A DNA stretch of 64,000 nt from Chitinimonas sp. BJYL2 (GCF_027257935.1 NZ_JANZKW010000002.1:558001-622000), one strand, 5' to 3'. Shown: positions 10,521 to 20,063, counted from the stretch's first letter. The notes: generated from the sequence alone by a model not told the origin. A program made the numbers and translations.

Positions 10521-12608
10521 ATGTCGCAATGCATTCCCGCCAGTGCCGGCATCGGCCACCGGTGCCTGCGTTACTTACTGACGCTGCTCATCGCCGCCAC
10601 CACGTCACTGTGGGCCGCCAGCGTCGTTTTTGTCACGCCCAGCGTCAACAATGGCAACTATGTGAACGGCGTGGCCTTCAAGGTCAGCGTGAGTACCGAT
10701 ATTGATCGGGTCAGCCTGGAGGCCGATGGCTACCCCTTCCTGACTCTCAATGCTGCCAATGGTTGGGGCGCAAGCTACACCTTCACGAACCTGGGCTCGC
10801 GCAATATCGTGGCCAAAGCGCTCAATGCTGGTGGCACACAGCTCACCAGCACCAGCATCCGTATCAATGTGGTGGATCAGCTGTTCTACGCGCCCGCCAA
10901 CGGCAGCAGCTACACCAATGGCAGCGAGGTACGTATCGCCGCCAGCCCACGGATCAAGGAAGTCCGCCTGTTTGCCGACATCTACCAGATCGGCAGCAGC
11001 ACGGTACGTAACGCCAACAACCTGTTTGCCATCACGCCGCCTTTGCTCAATACCCTGGGCACCCGCAATTTCGTTTCCAAGGGTTATGACGGCAACGGCA
11101 ACCTGCTGGATACACGCACCATTACCGTCACCGTGGTCAGCCCCCCTGTGACTCAGACCGAGCCACCGCTGGCCCCGCGTGAATTCCGCGCCATGTGGGT
11201 GGCGACGGTGTCCAATATCGACTGGCCCAGCAACAAGAACCTCACGGTGGCGCAGCAGCAAGCCGAGCTGATCAGCATGCTCGACAAGGCCAAGGCCGCC
11301 AATATGAACGCGGTGATCCTGCAGGTGCGTCCGGCGGCCGATGCCATCTATCCCTCCACGCTGGAGCCCTGGTCCGAGTACCTGACCGGTCAACAAGGTG
11401 TGGCCCCCAGCCCGAGCTGGGACCCCTTGCAAATGTGGATTACCGAGGCGCACAAGCGCGGTATCGAGCTACATGCCTGGTTCAACCCCTACCGTGCGAA
11501 GGCCAAGGGGGCGGGCGCGCTGGCTGGAAGCCATATCTATTACAGCAATCCGGAAGTCGTGAAGAGCTATGACGGTATGTTGTGGATGGACCCCGCGGAA
11601 ACCGTAGCCGCCAACCGGACCATTGCCGTGATCAGCGATGTGCTGACCCGCTACGATATTGATGGCGTCCACATCGACGACTACTTCTATCCCTACCCGG
11701 TGTACGACGGCAGCGGCAACAAGGTGGACTTCCCCGATAGCCCGGCCTGGAATCGCTATCTGACGGCGGGCGGCAGCTTGAGCAAGGCAGATTGGCGGCG
11801 CAAATCGGTGAATGACATGGTCTACCGCATGTACAACACCGTGCGCCAGTACAAACCACTCGCCCGCTTTGGCATCGCACCGTTCGGCATCGGCAAACCC
11901 AGTCTGCGCCCTGCCGGGATTGTCGGTTTCAGCCAGTACGATGAAATCTACGCCGATGCCGAGCTGTGGCTCAACAACGGCTGGCTGGATTACTTTTCGC
12001 CGCAGCTTTACTGGAAGATCAACCAGACAGGCCAGCAGTTCGACATCCTGCAAACCTACTGGCGTGGGCAGAACTGGCAAAACCGGCATATCTGGCCAGG
12101 GATGTGGACCACCAAGATCGATGGCACGAGCAACTCCTGGCCGGTGAGTGAAATCATCAACCAGATCAACCTGACGCGCCAAGGCACCAGTGCCGCGGGC
12201 CATGTCCACTTCAGTGCCGTCGGTATCACGCAGAACCGCAAGGCGCCTGCCGACACCCGTGGCCTGGCCGATGAACTCAAGGCCAGCACTTACACCGCAC
12301 CGGCACTGATACCGCATGCCGGCTGGCTCGATAACAGCCCGACGCCCGATCCGGTCGCCAGCGCATCCCGCAATGCCAGCGCCAAAACCGTGACGCTGAC
12401 ACTGACGGCCGGCGCCGGCAAGGCCACGCGCCAGTTTGCAGTATGGGCGCTGTTCGGTAGCAGCTGGCGCTTCACGGTGGTCCAGGCCAGCAGCCCCACC
12501 CTGACCCTGGCTGACGATGCCACGCTGGGTGCAGCCAGTCAGTTCTATGTCACGGCAGTGGATCGCGTCGGCAAGGAAAGCAACCGGATCAAGGTCATCG
12601 TGCCTTAG
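10521..12608 (+). CDS. Secreted glycosyl hydrolase-like protein (GHL10/DUF187) with Ig-like N-terminal repeats
   Basis: A 695-residue exported protein. The signal region is about residues 1-34. Two Ig-like beta modules follow (about 35-120 and 121-205; both contain a phrase like NNGNYVNG or NGSSYTNGSEV). The GHL10 TIM barrel spans about 213-530, with EFRAMWVATVSNIDWPS, the QVRPAADAIYPS stretch, HAWFNPYRA and VHIDDYFYPYP, all hallmarks of the family. A C-terminal fibronectin-like module covers about 605-695. Members are implicated in peptidoglycan or polysaccharide cleavage; the exact substrate is not known. AGGAG lies seven bases before the start. Confidence 0.87.
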   Translation: MSQCIPASAGIGHRCLRYLLTLLIAATTSLWAASVVFVTPSVNNGNYVNGVAFKVSVSTDIDRVSLEADGYPFLTLNAANGWGASYTFTNLGSRNIVAKALNAGGTQLTSTSIRINVVDQLFYAPANGSSYTNGSEVRIAASPRIKEVRLFADIYQIGSSTVRNANNLFAITPPLLNTLGTRNFVSKGYDGNGNLLDTRTITVTVVSPPVTQTEPPLAPREFRAMWVATVSNIDWPSNKNLTVAQQQAELISMLDKAKAANMNAVILQVRPAADAIYPSTLEPWSEYLTGQQGVAPSPSWDPLQMWITEAHKRGIELHAWFNPYRAKAKGAGALAGSHIYYSNPEVVKSYDGMLWMDPAETVAANRTIAVISDVLTRYDIDGVHIDDYFYPYPVYDGSGNKVDFPDSPAWNRYLTAGGSLSKADWRRKSVNDMVYRMYNTVRQYKPLARFGIAPFGIGKPSLRPAGIVGFSQYDEIYADAELWLNNGWLDYFSPQLYWKINQTGQQFDILQTYWRGQNWQNRHIWPGMWTTKIDGTSNSWPVSEIINQINLTRQGTSAAGHVHFSAVGITQNRKAPADTRGLADELKASTYTAPALIPHAGWLDNSPTPDPVASASRNASAKTVTLTLTAGAGKATRQFAVWALFGSSWRFTVVQASSPTLTLADDATLGAASQFYVTAVDRVGKESNRIKVIVP

Positions 12609-12778
12609 CCGTTCGCCGGAAATCGCGTCGACCAGGGTCCAACGCATTGCGCGCTGGCCATGGCAAACCCGGTCCACAGCCGGGCGCAACACGACAAACG
12701 GCAGATGCGCGTCCTGTTCAGGGCGCGCATCTTGCTTGATATGACATATTGCATTGCCACCCTGCAACGGAGGCCACC

Positions 12779-13744
12779 ATGTCCATCAAGCACAGCTCGC
12801 AAATCGGCTTTGACCCAACCCAGCTCAACGCGCTGCGGGACAACTCGGTACCCGCCGACAAGCACGCCTTTGCCGTACAGCTAGCGCAGTTCCAGTCCGA
12901 AACCATGAATACGCTGATCCGCGCGGCACTCTCCGACCCACGCGAACAGGAAAGCGGCAGCATGGTCAGCGGTTCAGATGATGCGAGCGGCAATCCCTTG
13001 CTCGGCAACAGCATGCAGGCTACCCATCTACAAGGGCTCAGCGCCTCGGGCCGCAATATGTCGCTGCTGGACCCGGAAGCCGGCTACAAGATGATGAGCC
13101 TGATCAACACGCGCGAAGTAAGCCATAAGGCAGAATTTGCCGCCCTCACCCAGATGCAGGGCGAAGTCGCCGGGATGCGGGCCGAGGGCGCGGAACTGGC
13201 CGAGCTCGGCACCGCCAGCAGCAATGCGCAGATCCGTGCCGAGCTGCAGGAATTTGTCGATGAGTACAACCAGTGGGTGCGGGAATTCGACGACGAGATG
13301 CAGGCTGGCGGCGCGCTGGCCAATTCCAATGCGGCAAAAATGTCGCGTTACGAACTGGGCCAGAGCATCGAGAACCCGTTCATGGGGGCGCAGCATGGTG
13401 TCAAAGGCATGGCGGCACTCGGGATCAGAATCGACCCGATCAGCAAGCAGGCCGTTTTCGACCCTGCGCAACTCGATGCCACCCTGGCCAGTCATCGCAC
13501 GGGAGCCTTGCAGACGCTGGATGACTTCAGCGCCCACTTCGCCAAATCGGCCGAGCTGCTGAATGCCGACAACAACTTCATCCGTAACCGGCTGGCAAAT
13601 CTGGACCGGGTGATCCACTACATCAACACCAACAAGACCAGCCTGCAAGCCGAGTTTGGCTTGGGTGACAGCGCCCGGCCCAATGCCGGCATGGCGCAGG
13701 CACTGGCCGCCTACCAAGCCATGCTCAAAGATAAAAAGACCTAA
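12779..13744 (+). CDS. Unknown protein with FliD-like C-terminal features
   Basis: Start placed at the ATG at 12779, with GGAGG five bases upstream; the frame is open from 12749. The 321-residue protein is mostly helical and polar with no signal or membrane segment. Residues about 155-300 recall the flagellar cap FliD: EFVDEYNQWVREFD, then MAALGIRIDPISKQAVFD followed by ATLASH, and a long helical end with INTNKTSL. No flagellar gene lies near it and the N-terminal D0/D1 parts of a true FliD are not evident. A flagellin- or FliD-derived secreted or chaperone-like protein is possible; I do not assign a function. Confidence 0.6.
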   Translation: MSIKHSSQIGFDPTQLNALRDNSVPADKHAFAVQLAQFQSETMNTLIRAALSDPREQESGSMVSGSDDASGNPLLGNSMQATHLQGLSASGRNMSLLDPEAGYKMMSLINTREVSHKAEFAALTQMQGEVAGMRAEGAELAELGTASSNAQIRAELQEFVDEYNQWVREFDDEMQAGGALANSNAAKMSRYELGQSIENPFMGAQHGVKGMAALGIRIDPISKQAVFDPAQLDATLASHRTGALQTLDDFSAHFAKSAELLNADNNFIRNRLANLDRVIHYINTNKTSLQAEFGLGDSARPNAGMAQALAAYQAMLKDKKT

Positions 13745-14886
13745 ACCAGCAGCCTCGCCCGCATCGCCGCGACGGCAACAAACACGCTGACCACCGCCAG
13801 CAGCGCCATGCCGAACACATAGCCATAGCCGTGGATCGCGTAGCCCATAAGCGGCGGCCCCATCAGCGAGCCGCTGTAACCCAGAGTGGCCACGCCGGCC
13901 AGTGCGGTGGGGCCCTCGCGGCCAGCGGCGCTGAAAAGACAAGGAAACACCGCCGCCACGCCCAGGCCGGTCAGGACAAAACCGATCACGGCAACACCGA
14001 AGCTGGGTGCTGCAATCGCCACCCCCAGCCCCACCGCGGCGAGCAAGCTGCTGCCCGCCACAAGCCGGCGTGCACCAAAACGATCTTTGAGACGATCGCC
14101 CACCAGCCGCGCAACCAGCATCGCGCCGGCAAAGGCGGCATAGCCCAATGGCGCGCCGGCTTCACTGGCATGCAGGTGATCGGTGAGATAGAGCGAAATC
14201 CAGTCGGTGAGCGAGCCTTCGGAAATCGCGCCCAGAAATGCAATCAAGCCCAGCCAGATCAAAGCACCATGCGGCAGGGCAAAGTGCTTCTTGCCGGCAT
14301 CCGGGTCCGGGGCATCGCAAGGCAGAATGCGGTAAGCGCAGATCAGCATCAGCAGCAGAACAAACGCCACCAGCAGGAAGTGCCAAAGCGGCGACAAGCC
14401 CAATCCAGCCGCTGCACTGCCCACCAGGGCACCCGAGAAGGTTCCCACACAGAACCAGGCATGCAGCATGGACATGATCGAGCGCCCCGCCTCACGCTCT
14501 TGCTCCGCCCCGATGGCATTGATGGCCACATCAAAGCAGCTGCTGGCCGCCCCCAGCACAAAGACGCCCGCGAACAGCAGCCACCAGTTAGGCAACACAC
14601 CCAGCAAAGGCAGGCCGAACAAGAGCCCCAAGCCCGCATACAAAGCAGCACGTCGGGCACCATAGTGAGCGAGCAGCCAGGCAGCGAGCGGAAACGACAA
14701 GACCGCCCCCAGACCGCCACCCAGCAGGATGGTCCCCAGCGTGGCCGCATCGAGCACGCGCAGGTCACGGATGGCAGGCAGGCGCGACGCCCAGGTCGCG
14801 TAGATCACGCCCAGCAGGATGAACATCGCCGGCAAGGCTGCGCGCAACCAGCGCGACGGGGTCGGTGCAGGCTGAGCCAGGCTCAT
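13741..14886 (-). CDS. MFS transporter
   Basis: A 381-residue polytopic protein with about 12 hydrophobic helices and a cytoplasmic loop near the middle (LPCDAPDPDAGKKHF). It resembles the YbjJ/fucose-permease-like branch of the major facilitator superfamily, with ATWASRLPAIRDLR after helix 1 and repeated Gly-rich helices. The substrate is unknown. Its start overlaps the stop of the ABC-F gene by four bases, so the two are one transcription unit. Its stop overlaps the last bases of the convergent FliD-like gene by four bases. Confidence 0.88.
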   Translation of the reverse strand: MSLAQPAPTPSRWLRAALPAMFILLGVIYATWASRLPAIRDLRVLDAATLGTILLGGGLGAVLSFPLAAWLLAHYGARRAALYAGLGLLFGLPLLGVLPNWWLLFAGVFVLGAASSCFDVAINAIGAEQEREAGRSIMSMLHAWFCVGTFSGALVGSAAAGLGLSPLWHFLLVAFVLLLMLICAYRILPCDAPDPDAGKKHFALPHGALIWLGLIAFLGAISEGSLTDWISLYLTDHLHASEAGAPLGYAAFAGAMLVARLVGDRLKDRFGARRLVAGSSLLAAVGLGVAIAAPSFGVAVIGFVLTGLGVAAVFPCLFSAAGREGPTALAGVATLGYSGSLMGPPLMGYAIHGYGYVFGMALLAVVSVFVAVAAMRARLLV

Positions 14887-16784
14887 GCGGCAGGCAAGGC
14901 CAGCGCCTCGATCTCGTCATGCAGCGCGAGCCAGCGAGCCTCTACATCCTGCAAGCTGGCCTGGACATCGCCCTGTTCACGCAGAGCCTGCTTGAGCTGT
15001 TCCTTGGCGGCGTCGAGATAGATGGCCTCATCGGCCAACTGGTCTTGCAGTTGCGACAGACGCTCCGTCAGCCTGGCCATTTGTGTTTCCACCTTGGCCA
15101 GCTCTTTCTCCAGCGGCTTGCGCAGTACCGAGAGACGCTGACGCTCCTCCGCCTCCTGACGTTTCTGCGCCTTGCGGTCTCCACCGCCATCACGCGGTAC
15201 TGCCACACCGCCATCCTGCGCTGGCTGCTGATCACGATAGCGCTTGTAATCATCAAGATCCCCATCAAACAGGACAACCCGGCCATTCTCGACCAGCAGG
15301 AAGCGATCCGTCGTGGCACGCAGCAGGTGACGATCGTGGGAGACCACCACCATCGCGCCGCTGTAGTTCTGCAACGCCAGCGTCAGGGCATGACGCATTT
15401 CGAGATCCAGGTGGTTGGTGGGTTCATCCAGCAACAGCAGATTTGGGCGCTGCCAGACAATCAGCGCCAAGGCGAGGCGTGCCTTTTCGCCACCGGAAAA
15501 CGGGGCAATCGCGCTACGTGCCATCTCCCCCCGGAAATCAAAGCCGCCCAGAAAATCCAGCAGCTCCTGTTCACGCGTTTTCGGGTCAAGCTGCTGCATA
15601 TGCCACAGCGGACTTTCGTCCAGACGCAGATGCTCAAGCTGGTGCTGCGCAAAGTAGCCAATCGCCAGGCCTTTGCCGTCCACACGCTGCCCTGCCGCCA
15701 GGGTCAACTCACCGGCCAGCAACTTGATGAGTGTGGATTTGCCTGCGCCGTTGCGTCCCAGCAAGCCGATACGTGCACCGGACTCGATACTCAGCTCCAC
15801 CTCTTCAAGCAGATGGTTGCCGCCATAGCCCACTGCACCATGCTCGATGAACAAGAGCTGGCTAGGGCTGCTGACGGGATCACGGAATGAAAAGTCAAAA
15901 GGCGAATCAATATGCGCCGCGGCGATATCCTCCATCCGCTCCAGCGCCTTGATGCGGCTTTGCGCCTGGCGCGCCTTGGTGGCCTGGGCGCGAAAGCGGT
16001 CGATGTATTTCTGCAGATGGGCGCGCTCGCGCTGCTGCTTGTCGAATGCCTGTTGCTGTTGCGCCAGTCGCTCGGCTTTCTGCCGTTCGAAATCGGCATA
16101 GTTACCTGTGTAGAGGGTGATGGCGCCGCTAGCCAGATGGGCGATCACATTCACTGTGGCATCAAGAAAATCCCGGTCATGCGAAATCAGCAACAAGGTA
16201 CCCGGATAGCTCGCCAACCAGTTTTCCAGCCACAGCACGGCATCCAGATCCAGGTGGTTGGTGGGCTCGTCCAGCAGCAACAGGTCAGACCGGCACATCA
16301 GCGCCTGCGCGAGATTCAGGCGCATGCGCCAACCGCCCGAGAAGCTGGCCACTGGCCGGTTCAGGTCGTCCGCCCTGAAACCCAAGCCGTACAGCAACTT
16401 GCCACCCCGTGCCTCGGCACTGTAGCCGTCCACCGCTTCAAAACGGCTCAGCCATTCCGCATGGGCAACACCATCGTGCTCAGTGTTCTGCAATTGCTGC
16501 TGGATAGCCCGCAACTCCGCATCGCCATCCAGCACATAATCCAGCGCACTACGGGGCAGTGCCGGCGTCTCTTGGCGCACCGAAGCCACGACCAAGGTGG
16601 GGGGCAGATCAATATCGCCTGCATCCGGATGCAGCTCGCCACGCAACAGGCCGAAAAAGCTGGATTTGCCCGCGCCATTGGGGCCAACCACGCCAATACG
16701 CTGGCCACGATTGAGGATGAGGTCGACGCGGTCGAGCAAAACCTTGGTGCCGCGGCGCAGAGTGAGGGAAGAAAGTCTGATCAT
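14883..16784 (-). CDS. ABC-F family ATPase (YheS/Uup-like)
   Basis: A 633-residue soluble protein with two ABC ATPase domains and no membrane segment, the mark of ABC-F translation factors. Walker A sites are GPNGAGKSS (34-42) and GRNGAGKST (about 345); signatures are FSGGWRMR and FSGGEKAR; both domains have LLLDEPTNHLDL. The linker between them is charged and helical, and a coiled-coil tail rich in Glu/Gln/Arg (about 530-625) follows. ABC-F proteins bind the ribosomal E site. The sequence is closest in layout to YheS. The gene starts 81 bases from the divergent unknown gene at 16866. Confidence 0.92.
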   Translation of the reverse strand: MIRLSSLTLRRGTKVLLDRVDLILNRGQRIGVVGPNGAGKSSFFGLLRGELHPDAGDIDLPPTLVVASVRQETPALPRSALDYVLDGDAELRAIQQQLQNTEHDGVAHAEWLSRFEAVDGYSAEARGGKLLYGLGFRADDLNRPVASFSGGWRMRLNLAQALMCRSDLLLLDEPTNHLDLDAVLWLENWLASYPGTLLLISHDRDFLDATVNVIAHLASGAITLYTGNYADFERQKAERLAQQQQAFDKQQRERAHLQKYIDRFRAQATKARQAQSRIKALERMEDIAAAHIDSPFDFSFRDPVSSPSQLLFIEHGAVGYGGNHLLEEVELSIESGARIGLLGRNGAGKSTLIKLLAGELTLAAGQRVDGKGLAIGYFAQHQLEHLRLDESPLWHMQQLDPKTREQELLDFLGGFDFRGEMARSAIAPFSGGEKARLALALIVWQRPNLLLLDEPTNHLDLEMRHALTLALQNYSGAMVVVSHDRHLLRATTDRFLLVENGRVVLFDGDLDDYKRYRDQQPAQDGGVAVPRDGGGDRKAQKRQEAEERQRLSVLRKPLEKELAKVETQMARLTERLSQLQDQLADEAIYLDAAKEQLKQALREQGDVQASLQDVEARWLALHDEIEALALPAA

Positions 16785-16865
16785 GGCGACATTCTACCAA
16801 ACCTGTCTTGCCCACCCCGCCGCGGTATCGACTAGAATGAAATCAACTCTCTAGCCAGCCGTGCC

Positions 16866-17543
16866 ATGCCTGCCTTCGACGCACAGCAAGCCGAAACCGC
16901 CCTGAATGCCTATCTGAGCCTCCTCAAGAATAAAGGGGCGGCTACCAGCATCATGGCGCGGCGCAAACATTTCCTGCGCCATCTGGTCACCCGGCTGGAA
17001 GCGCTGGCCGATCGGTTCCTGACCGACGATGACGCGGGTTACCGCCGCGCAGTCGACCAGACCATCGCCAATTTCCCCTCGGATCAACAGGTGGAAATCA
17101 TTTCCACCGCACGTGAGTTCTATCCCTTCTGGATTGGCGATCTGAAAATGATCGCCAAGCTCAATGCTGCCGATGCGCTTTCGCTGGATAACACCCAGCT
17201 CGATTTGCGCGGATCGCTGGTCGACATGTTCGCGCGCATGGACGCCGATCATTGGGAAAAATCGGCCCCGCCCTGCCTCGGCACCTATGTTGAGCACCTC
17301 AAGCAACTGGGCATGGATAACGCCGGGCTGGATATCCGCGAACGCCTGCTGTCCTTGCTGCTATACATCATTCGCCATGCCGAGCAGACGCCCTTGGCCT
17401 ATCGCGCCGGCGTGGATGCCATGCTCACGCTGTTCACCAAGGATGAAACGCGCAATCTCTTCACTGATATGGCGCGCGAGTTCTTCTACTACTGGAACGG
17501 CTATCACCAAGGCGAATCCAGTGCCATTGCCAACGCCGCCTAG
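16866..17543 (+). CDS. Unknown protein, first of a tandem paralogous pair
   Basis: A 225-residue soluble, helix-rich protein that I do not recognise. It shares an architecture with the next gene: an N-terminal helical part ending HFLRHLVTRLE, a motif YRRAVDQTIANFPSD, then REFYPFW, and a C-terminal half with LLSLLLYIIRH, YRAGVDAML and MAREFFYYWNG. A weak -10-like TAGAAT lies at 16833-16838. There is no signal peptide. The pair probably arose by duplication and both may bind each other or a common partner. Confidence 0.75.
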   Translation: MPAFDAQQAETALNAYLSLLKNKGAATSIMARRKHFLRHLVTRLEALADRFLTDDDAGYRRAVDQTIANFPSDQQVEIISTAREFYPFWIGDLKMIAKLNAADALSLDNTQLDLRGSLVDMFARMDADHWEKSAPPCLGTYVEHLKQLGMDNAGLDIRERLLSLLLYIIRHAEQTPLAYRAGVDAMLTLFTKDETRNLFTDMAREFFYYWNGYHQGESSAIANAA

Positions 17544-17583
17544 CCCGCTAGTCAGCACCCGCTAACCCACCGCCTACGAGACC

Positions 17584-18321
17584 ATGAGCCGCCCTACTCC
17601 CGACCAAGCACTGGAGCAGTACTGCGAAGAACTCAAGCGCCGCGGGCTATCCAACAAGCAGCTGACGCTGGCGCGTCACTTCCTGCGCCACCTGATTTCC
17701 ACGCTGCGCGATTTGCCCCAGGATGGCACCGGCTACCGCAAAGCCGCAGAGCTGACCCTGCGCAACTTCCCGGAAGACGTGCAGTTTGTTGATCTGATCC
17801 GTGATTTCTACCCGCACTGGAGCGGTGAGGCGCCGGATACTTCGGGCCAGGCAACCTCATCGCCCGCTCCGCGCCCGGCAACCAGTGCCTCGGCGGGCGG
17901 GGCAGCGACTCTTGGCGGTAACAGCGGCAGCGGCCTGCAAGCGGCACTGGGACAAATGGATGCCGACCCTTGGTCGCATGCCAGCCTGGCACAGCTTGAG
18001 CGCCACACGCATCAGCTCAAGAGTCTGGTCCGCTATGCCGAAGAGCTGCGCAAGCTCGGGCTGGAGGATGCCAACGTCCATGCACGCATCAAGCTGATCA
18101 AACTGTTGCTGTACACGATCCGCGACATGGTGCAGAACACCGATAACTATCGGACCGGTGTGGATCAGGTACTCGCTTACATCACCCAACAGGAACGCTG
18201 GCAGGTTTTTGTGACCCTGGCGCGCGAATTCTTTTACTTTCTGGCCAACGATCCCGAGGCAGCGAGCCGCCTACAGAAACAGATTCCCACGGCAGACCTG
18301 AATAGCGTTCTGGCTAGCTGA
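17584..18321 (+). CDS. Unknown protein, second of a tandem paralogous pair
   Basis: A 245-residue relative of the preceding gene, 40 bases downstream. Matching blocks are HFLRHLISTLRD, YRKAAELTLRNFP, IRDFYPHW, IKLIKLLLYTIRDM, YRTGVDQVLAYI and LAREFFYFLAND. It differs by a low-complexity Ser/Ala/Gly/Pro linker (about 82-120) between the two halves, which suggests two separate domains. No signal peptide or membrane helix. Followed by a strong bidirectional terminator. Function unknown. Confidence 0.75.
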   Translation: MSRPTPDQALEQYCEELKRRGLSNKQLTLARHFLRHLISTLRDLPQDGTGYRKAAELTLRNFPEDVQFVDLIRDFYPHWSGEAPDTSGQATSSPAPRPATSASAGGAATLGGNSGSGLQAALGQMDADPWSHASLAQLERHTHQLKSLVRYAEELRKLGLEDANVHARIKLIKLLLYTIRDMVQNTDNYRTGVDQVLAYITQQERWQVFVTLAREFFYFLANDPEAASRLQKQIPTADLNSVLAS

Positions 18322-18395
18322 GCAAAGCGTACCAGCCCATGCCCCCTGCTTTACAGGCTATCCGTAACGCATAGGCGCATGCAGGCGCCGCCAAC

Positions 18396-18428
18396 AAAAA
18401 AGCGCCATGGATTACATGGCGCTTTTTT
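18396..18428. terminator. Bidirectional rho-independent terminator
   Basis: A perfect 14-bp inverted repeat AAAAAAGCGCCATG-GATTA-CATGGCGCTTTTTT lies between the plus-strand paralogue pair and the minus-strand dsbB, and serves both. Confidence 0.9.
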
Positions 18429-18447
18429 CATGGGGATGGACAACCGG

Positions 18448-18945
18448 CTAACGACGACGCACACAGGCCAGGGCCAGTGCGCCCGCTAGCAAGCCGGCAA
18501 AGCCCACGGCGCTCCAACCCGGCAAGGAAAAGCCCAGGAAGGTCCAGTCGATCACCGCACATTCGCCACTGCCCTTGAGCACCGTCACGACCACCTCACC
18601 CAATGGCGTGGTGTCGAGCATCTGGAACAGACCCGCCCCGCAAGTGGGCAAGGATGCCGGCGGGAAATACTGGAGCAGCGTATGCCGTACGGCAATCGCC
18701 AGCCCGGCCAGCGCCAAGACGGCAGCCAACAAGCCATAGATCTGGTAACGCCGCTGCCCGGGGCCATGCAGGGCAGCCAGCAAGGCAACGGCACCGACAC
18801 CAATCACGAAGACCCGCTGGAACATGCACAACGGGCAGGGATTGAGATATTTGTAGTATTGCAGGTACAGGGCGAAAGCCATCATGCCGGCGCAGGCAAG
18901 CGCAAGCACAAGAAAGCCCACCCGGCGATTAAGCAGCCAGTTCAT
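18448..18945 (-). CDS. dsbB: Disulfide bond formation protein B
   Basis: A 165-residue inner-membrane protein with four helices that reoxidises DsbA and passes electrons to quinone. The first redox pair is CPLC (Cys37, Cys40) in the first periplasmic loop, the second pair is Cys102 and Cys129 in the second loop, and Arg44 (FQR) matches the quinone-proximal Arg. Length and topology are normal. It is the last gene of a minus-strand run with two lipoproteins and a patatin; 24 bases separate it from the FlgO-like gene. Confidence 0.93.
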   Translation of the reverse strand: MNWLLNRRVGFLVLALACAGMMAFALYLQYYKYLNPCPLCMFQRVFVIGVGAVALLAALHGPGQRRYQIYGLLAAVLALAGLAIAVRHTLLQYFPPASLPTCGAGLFQMLDTTPLGEVVVTVLKGSGECAVIDWTFLGFSLPGWSAVGFAGLLAGALALACVRRR

Positions 18946-18969
18946 CGATCAGCAGTTTCACGTTGAGGT

Positions 18970-19494
18970 TCAGGACGGTTCAGACAGCAGCAAGGTCTGC
19001 GTAGTTTCATCGACACTTACTGCGATGTTGTGTGCCGACAGTACACGGTTGTCCTGCGGGCGCACAATCTTGATGTTGAGGAAAATCTTTTCCGGTGTAA
19101 CGGCATAGCTGCCCACCACGACGGCCTGCACATTGTGCGCCAGACTCAGGTCCCGCACCTCGCGAGACAGCAACAGCTCGCCACGACCTTCCTGCACGAA
19201 CACGCTATCCCGCAGTTTCAGCTCAACCATCGCATAACCCTGCTGGGTGAAGCGCGCAGCCACCTGCTCGGCCAGCATCCTGCCCAAGGTGGAGCTATGG
19301 GTCAGATGATCAATATTGACAAAGGTTGCCGCAATCAGCGGTGCGTCTTTGGGAATGGCCGGTTTGGCCAGCGCCAGCAACTGGTCGGCGGCGTCGTAGC
19401 TCACCCGGATCAGCGGGTTCTTGACCCCGGCCTGATACTGGGCACAGCTGCCAAGCACCAGACAGGCAGCCAGCAACAGAGGTGTGCGCATCAA
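18970..19494 (-). CDS. FlgO-like outer-membrane lipoprotein
   Basis: A 174-residue lipoprotein: signal MMRTPLLLAACLVLGSC with lipidated Cys17. The mature part matches the FlgO domain pattern: YDAADQLLALAKP, LIAATFVNID, LGRMLAEQVAARFTQQGYAMVELKL, then VVVGSYAV and VRPQDNRVLSAHN. In Vibrio, FlgO is an outer-membrane flagellar accessory lipoprotein, but many non-flagellar genomes carry the domain. Its start overlaps the stop of the upstream lipoprotein gene by four bases, so the two are likely co-translated and may form an outer-membrane complex. Confidence 0.82.
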   Translation of the reverse strand: MMRTPLLLAACLVLGSCAQYQAGVKNPLIRVSYDAADQLLALAKPAIPKDAPLIAATFVNIDHLTHSSTLGRMLAEQVAARFTQQGYAMVELKLRDSVFVQEGRGELLLSREVRDLSLAHNVQAVVVGSYAVTPEKIFLNIKIVRPQDNRVLSAHNIAVSVDETTQTLLLSEPS

Positions 19495-20060
19495 GGCTTA
19501 CCTTTCACGGGCATCCGGGTCACTGCAGTGGGCGGTGGTGGTGGCGGTGTAAACGAGGCGTCATAAAGCCGGGCATCGGCGGTATTCACCGCATACGACT
19601 CGGTCATCCGGAAGAGGTAGCGTGAACCGTTACCCAGTGCGGCCGTGACCACCACCTGCATGCCGCTGGCAAGCCGGACTGGTTGCACTTCAGCAAGCAG
19701 CCCCAGATTATCGGCGCCCGCTTTTTGCGATACCGTCATGCCCATTTCGGTCAGATTGCTCTGCAGATACTGATGCAGGGCTATGGAGAACTGTGTGCGC
19801 ACCGTGGGCTCGATGACCCAGATGGGGCGGCTGCTCAGTTCCTTGTTCTGGGAAGCACGCTGAGCAATGCGGTAGGCCGCATCACGCGCCAACTCGCCCC
19901 AATCTGCCGGTGCCAGCAGCACCTTGGTATCAGGTCGCGGGGCCTCCACGGTGACGACACGGCTCGGAGGCCGGGTGACGGAGGACTGACGAAGCTTCTG
20001 GGCGAGCCCGCAGGCACTCAGGACCAGCGTCAGGACAAGCACAACGAGTGTTCGCAGCAC
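19491..20060 (-). CDS. Unknown lipoprotein in the patatin-FlgO operon
   Basis: A 189-residue lipoprotein (signal MLRTLVVLVLTLVLSAC, lipidated Cys17) with a Pro-rich C-terminal tail (TPPPPPPTAV). The middle part alternates beta strands and helices (IWVIEPTVRTQFSIALHQYL, then LGLLAEVQPVRL). I do not recognise the family. It begins three bases after the patatin stop and overlaps the FlgO-like gene by four bases, so all are expressed together. A role in an envelope assembly with FlgO is inference from operon structure. Confidence 0.75.
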   Translation of the reverse strand: MLRTLVVLVLTLVLSACGLAQKLRQSSVTRPPSRVVTVEAPRPDTKVLLAPADWGELARDAAYRIAQRASQNKELSSRPIWVIEPTVRTQFSIALHQYLQSNLTEMGMTVSQKAGADNLGLLAEVQPVRLASGMQVVVTAALGNGSRYLFRMTESYAVNTADARLYDASFTPPPPPPTAVTRMPVKGKP

Positions 20061-20063
20061 TGC

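Noticed and set aside
16866-18321. Likeness of the tandem paralogues to the core-binding domain of tyrosine recombinases
   Set aside because: Only a loose helical pattern (HFLRHL); no catalytic Arg-His-Arg-Tyr set, so an integrase reading is not supported.
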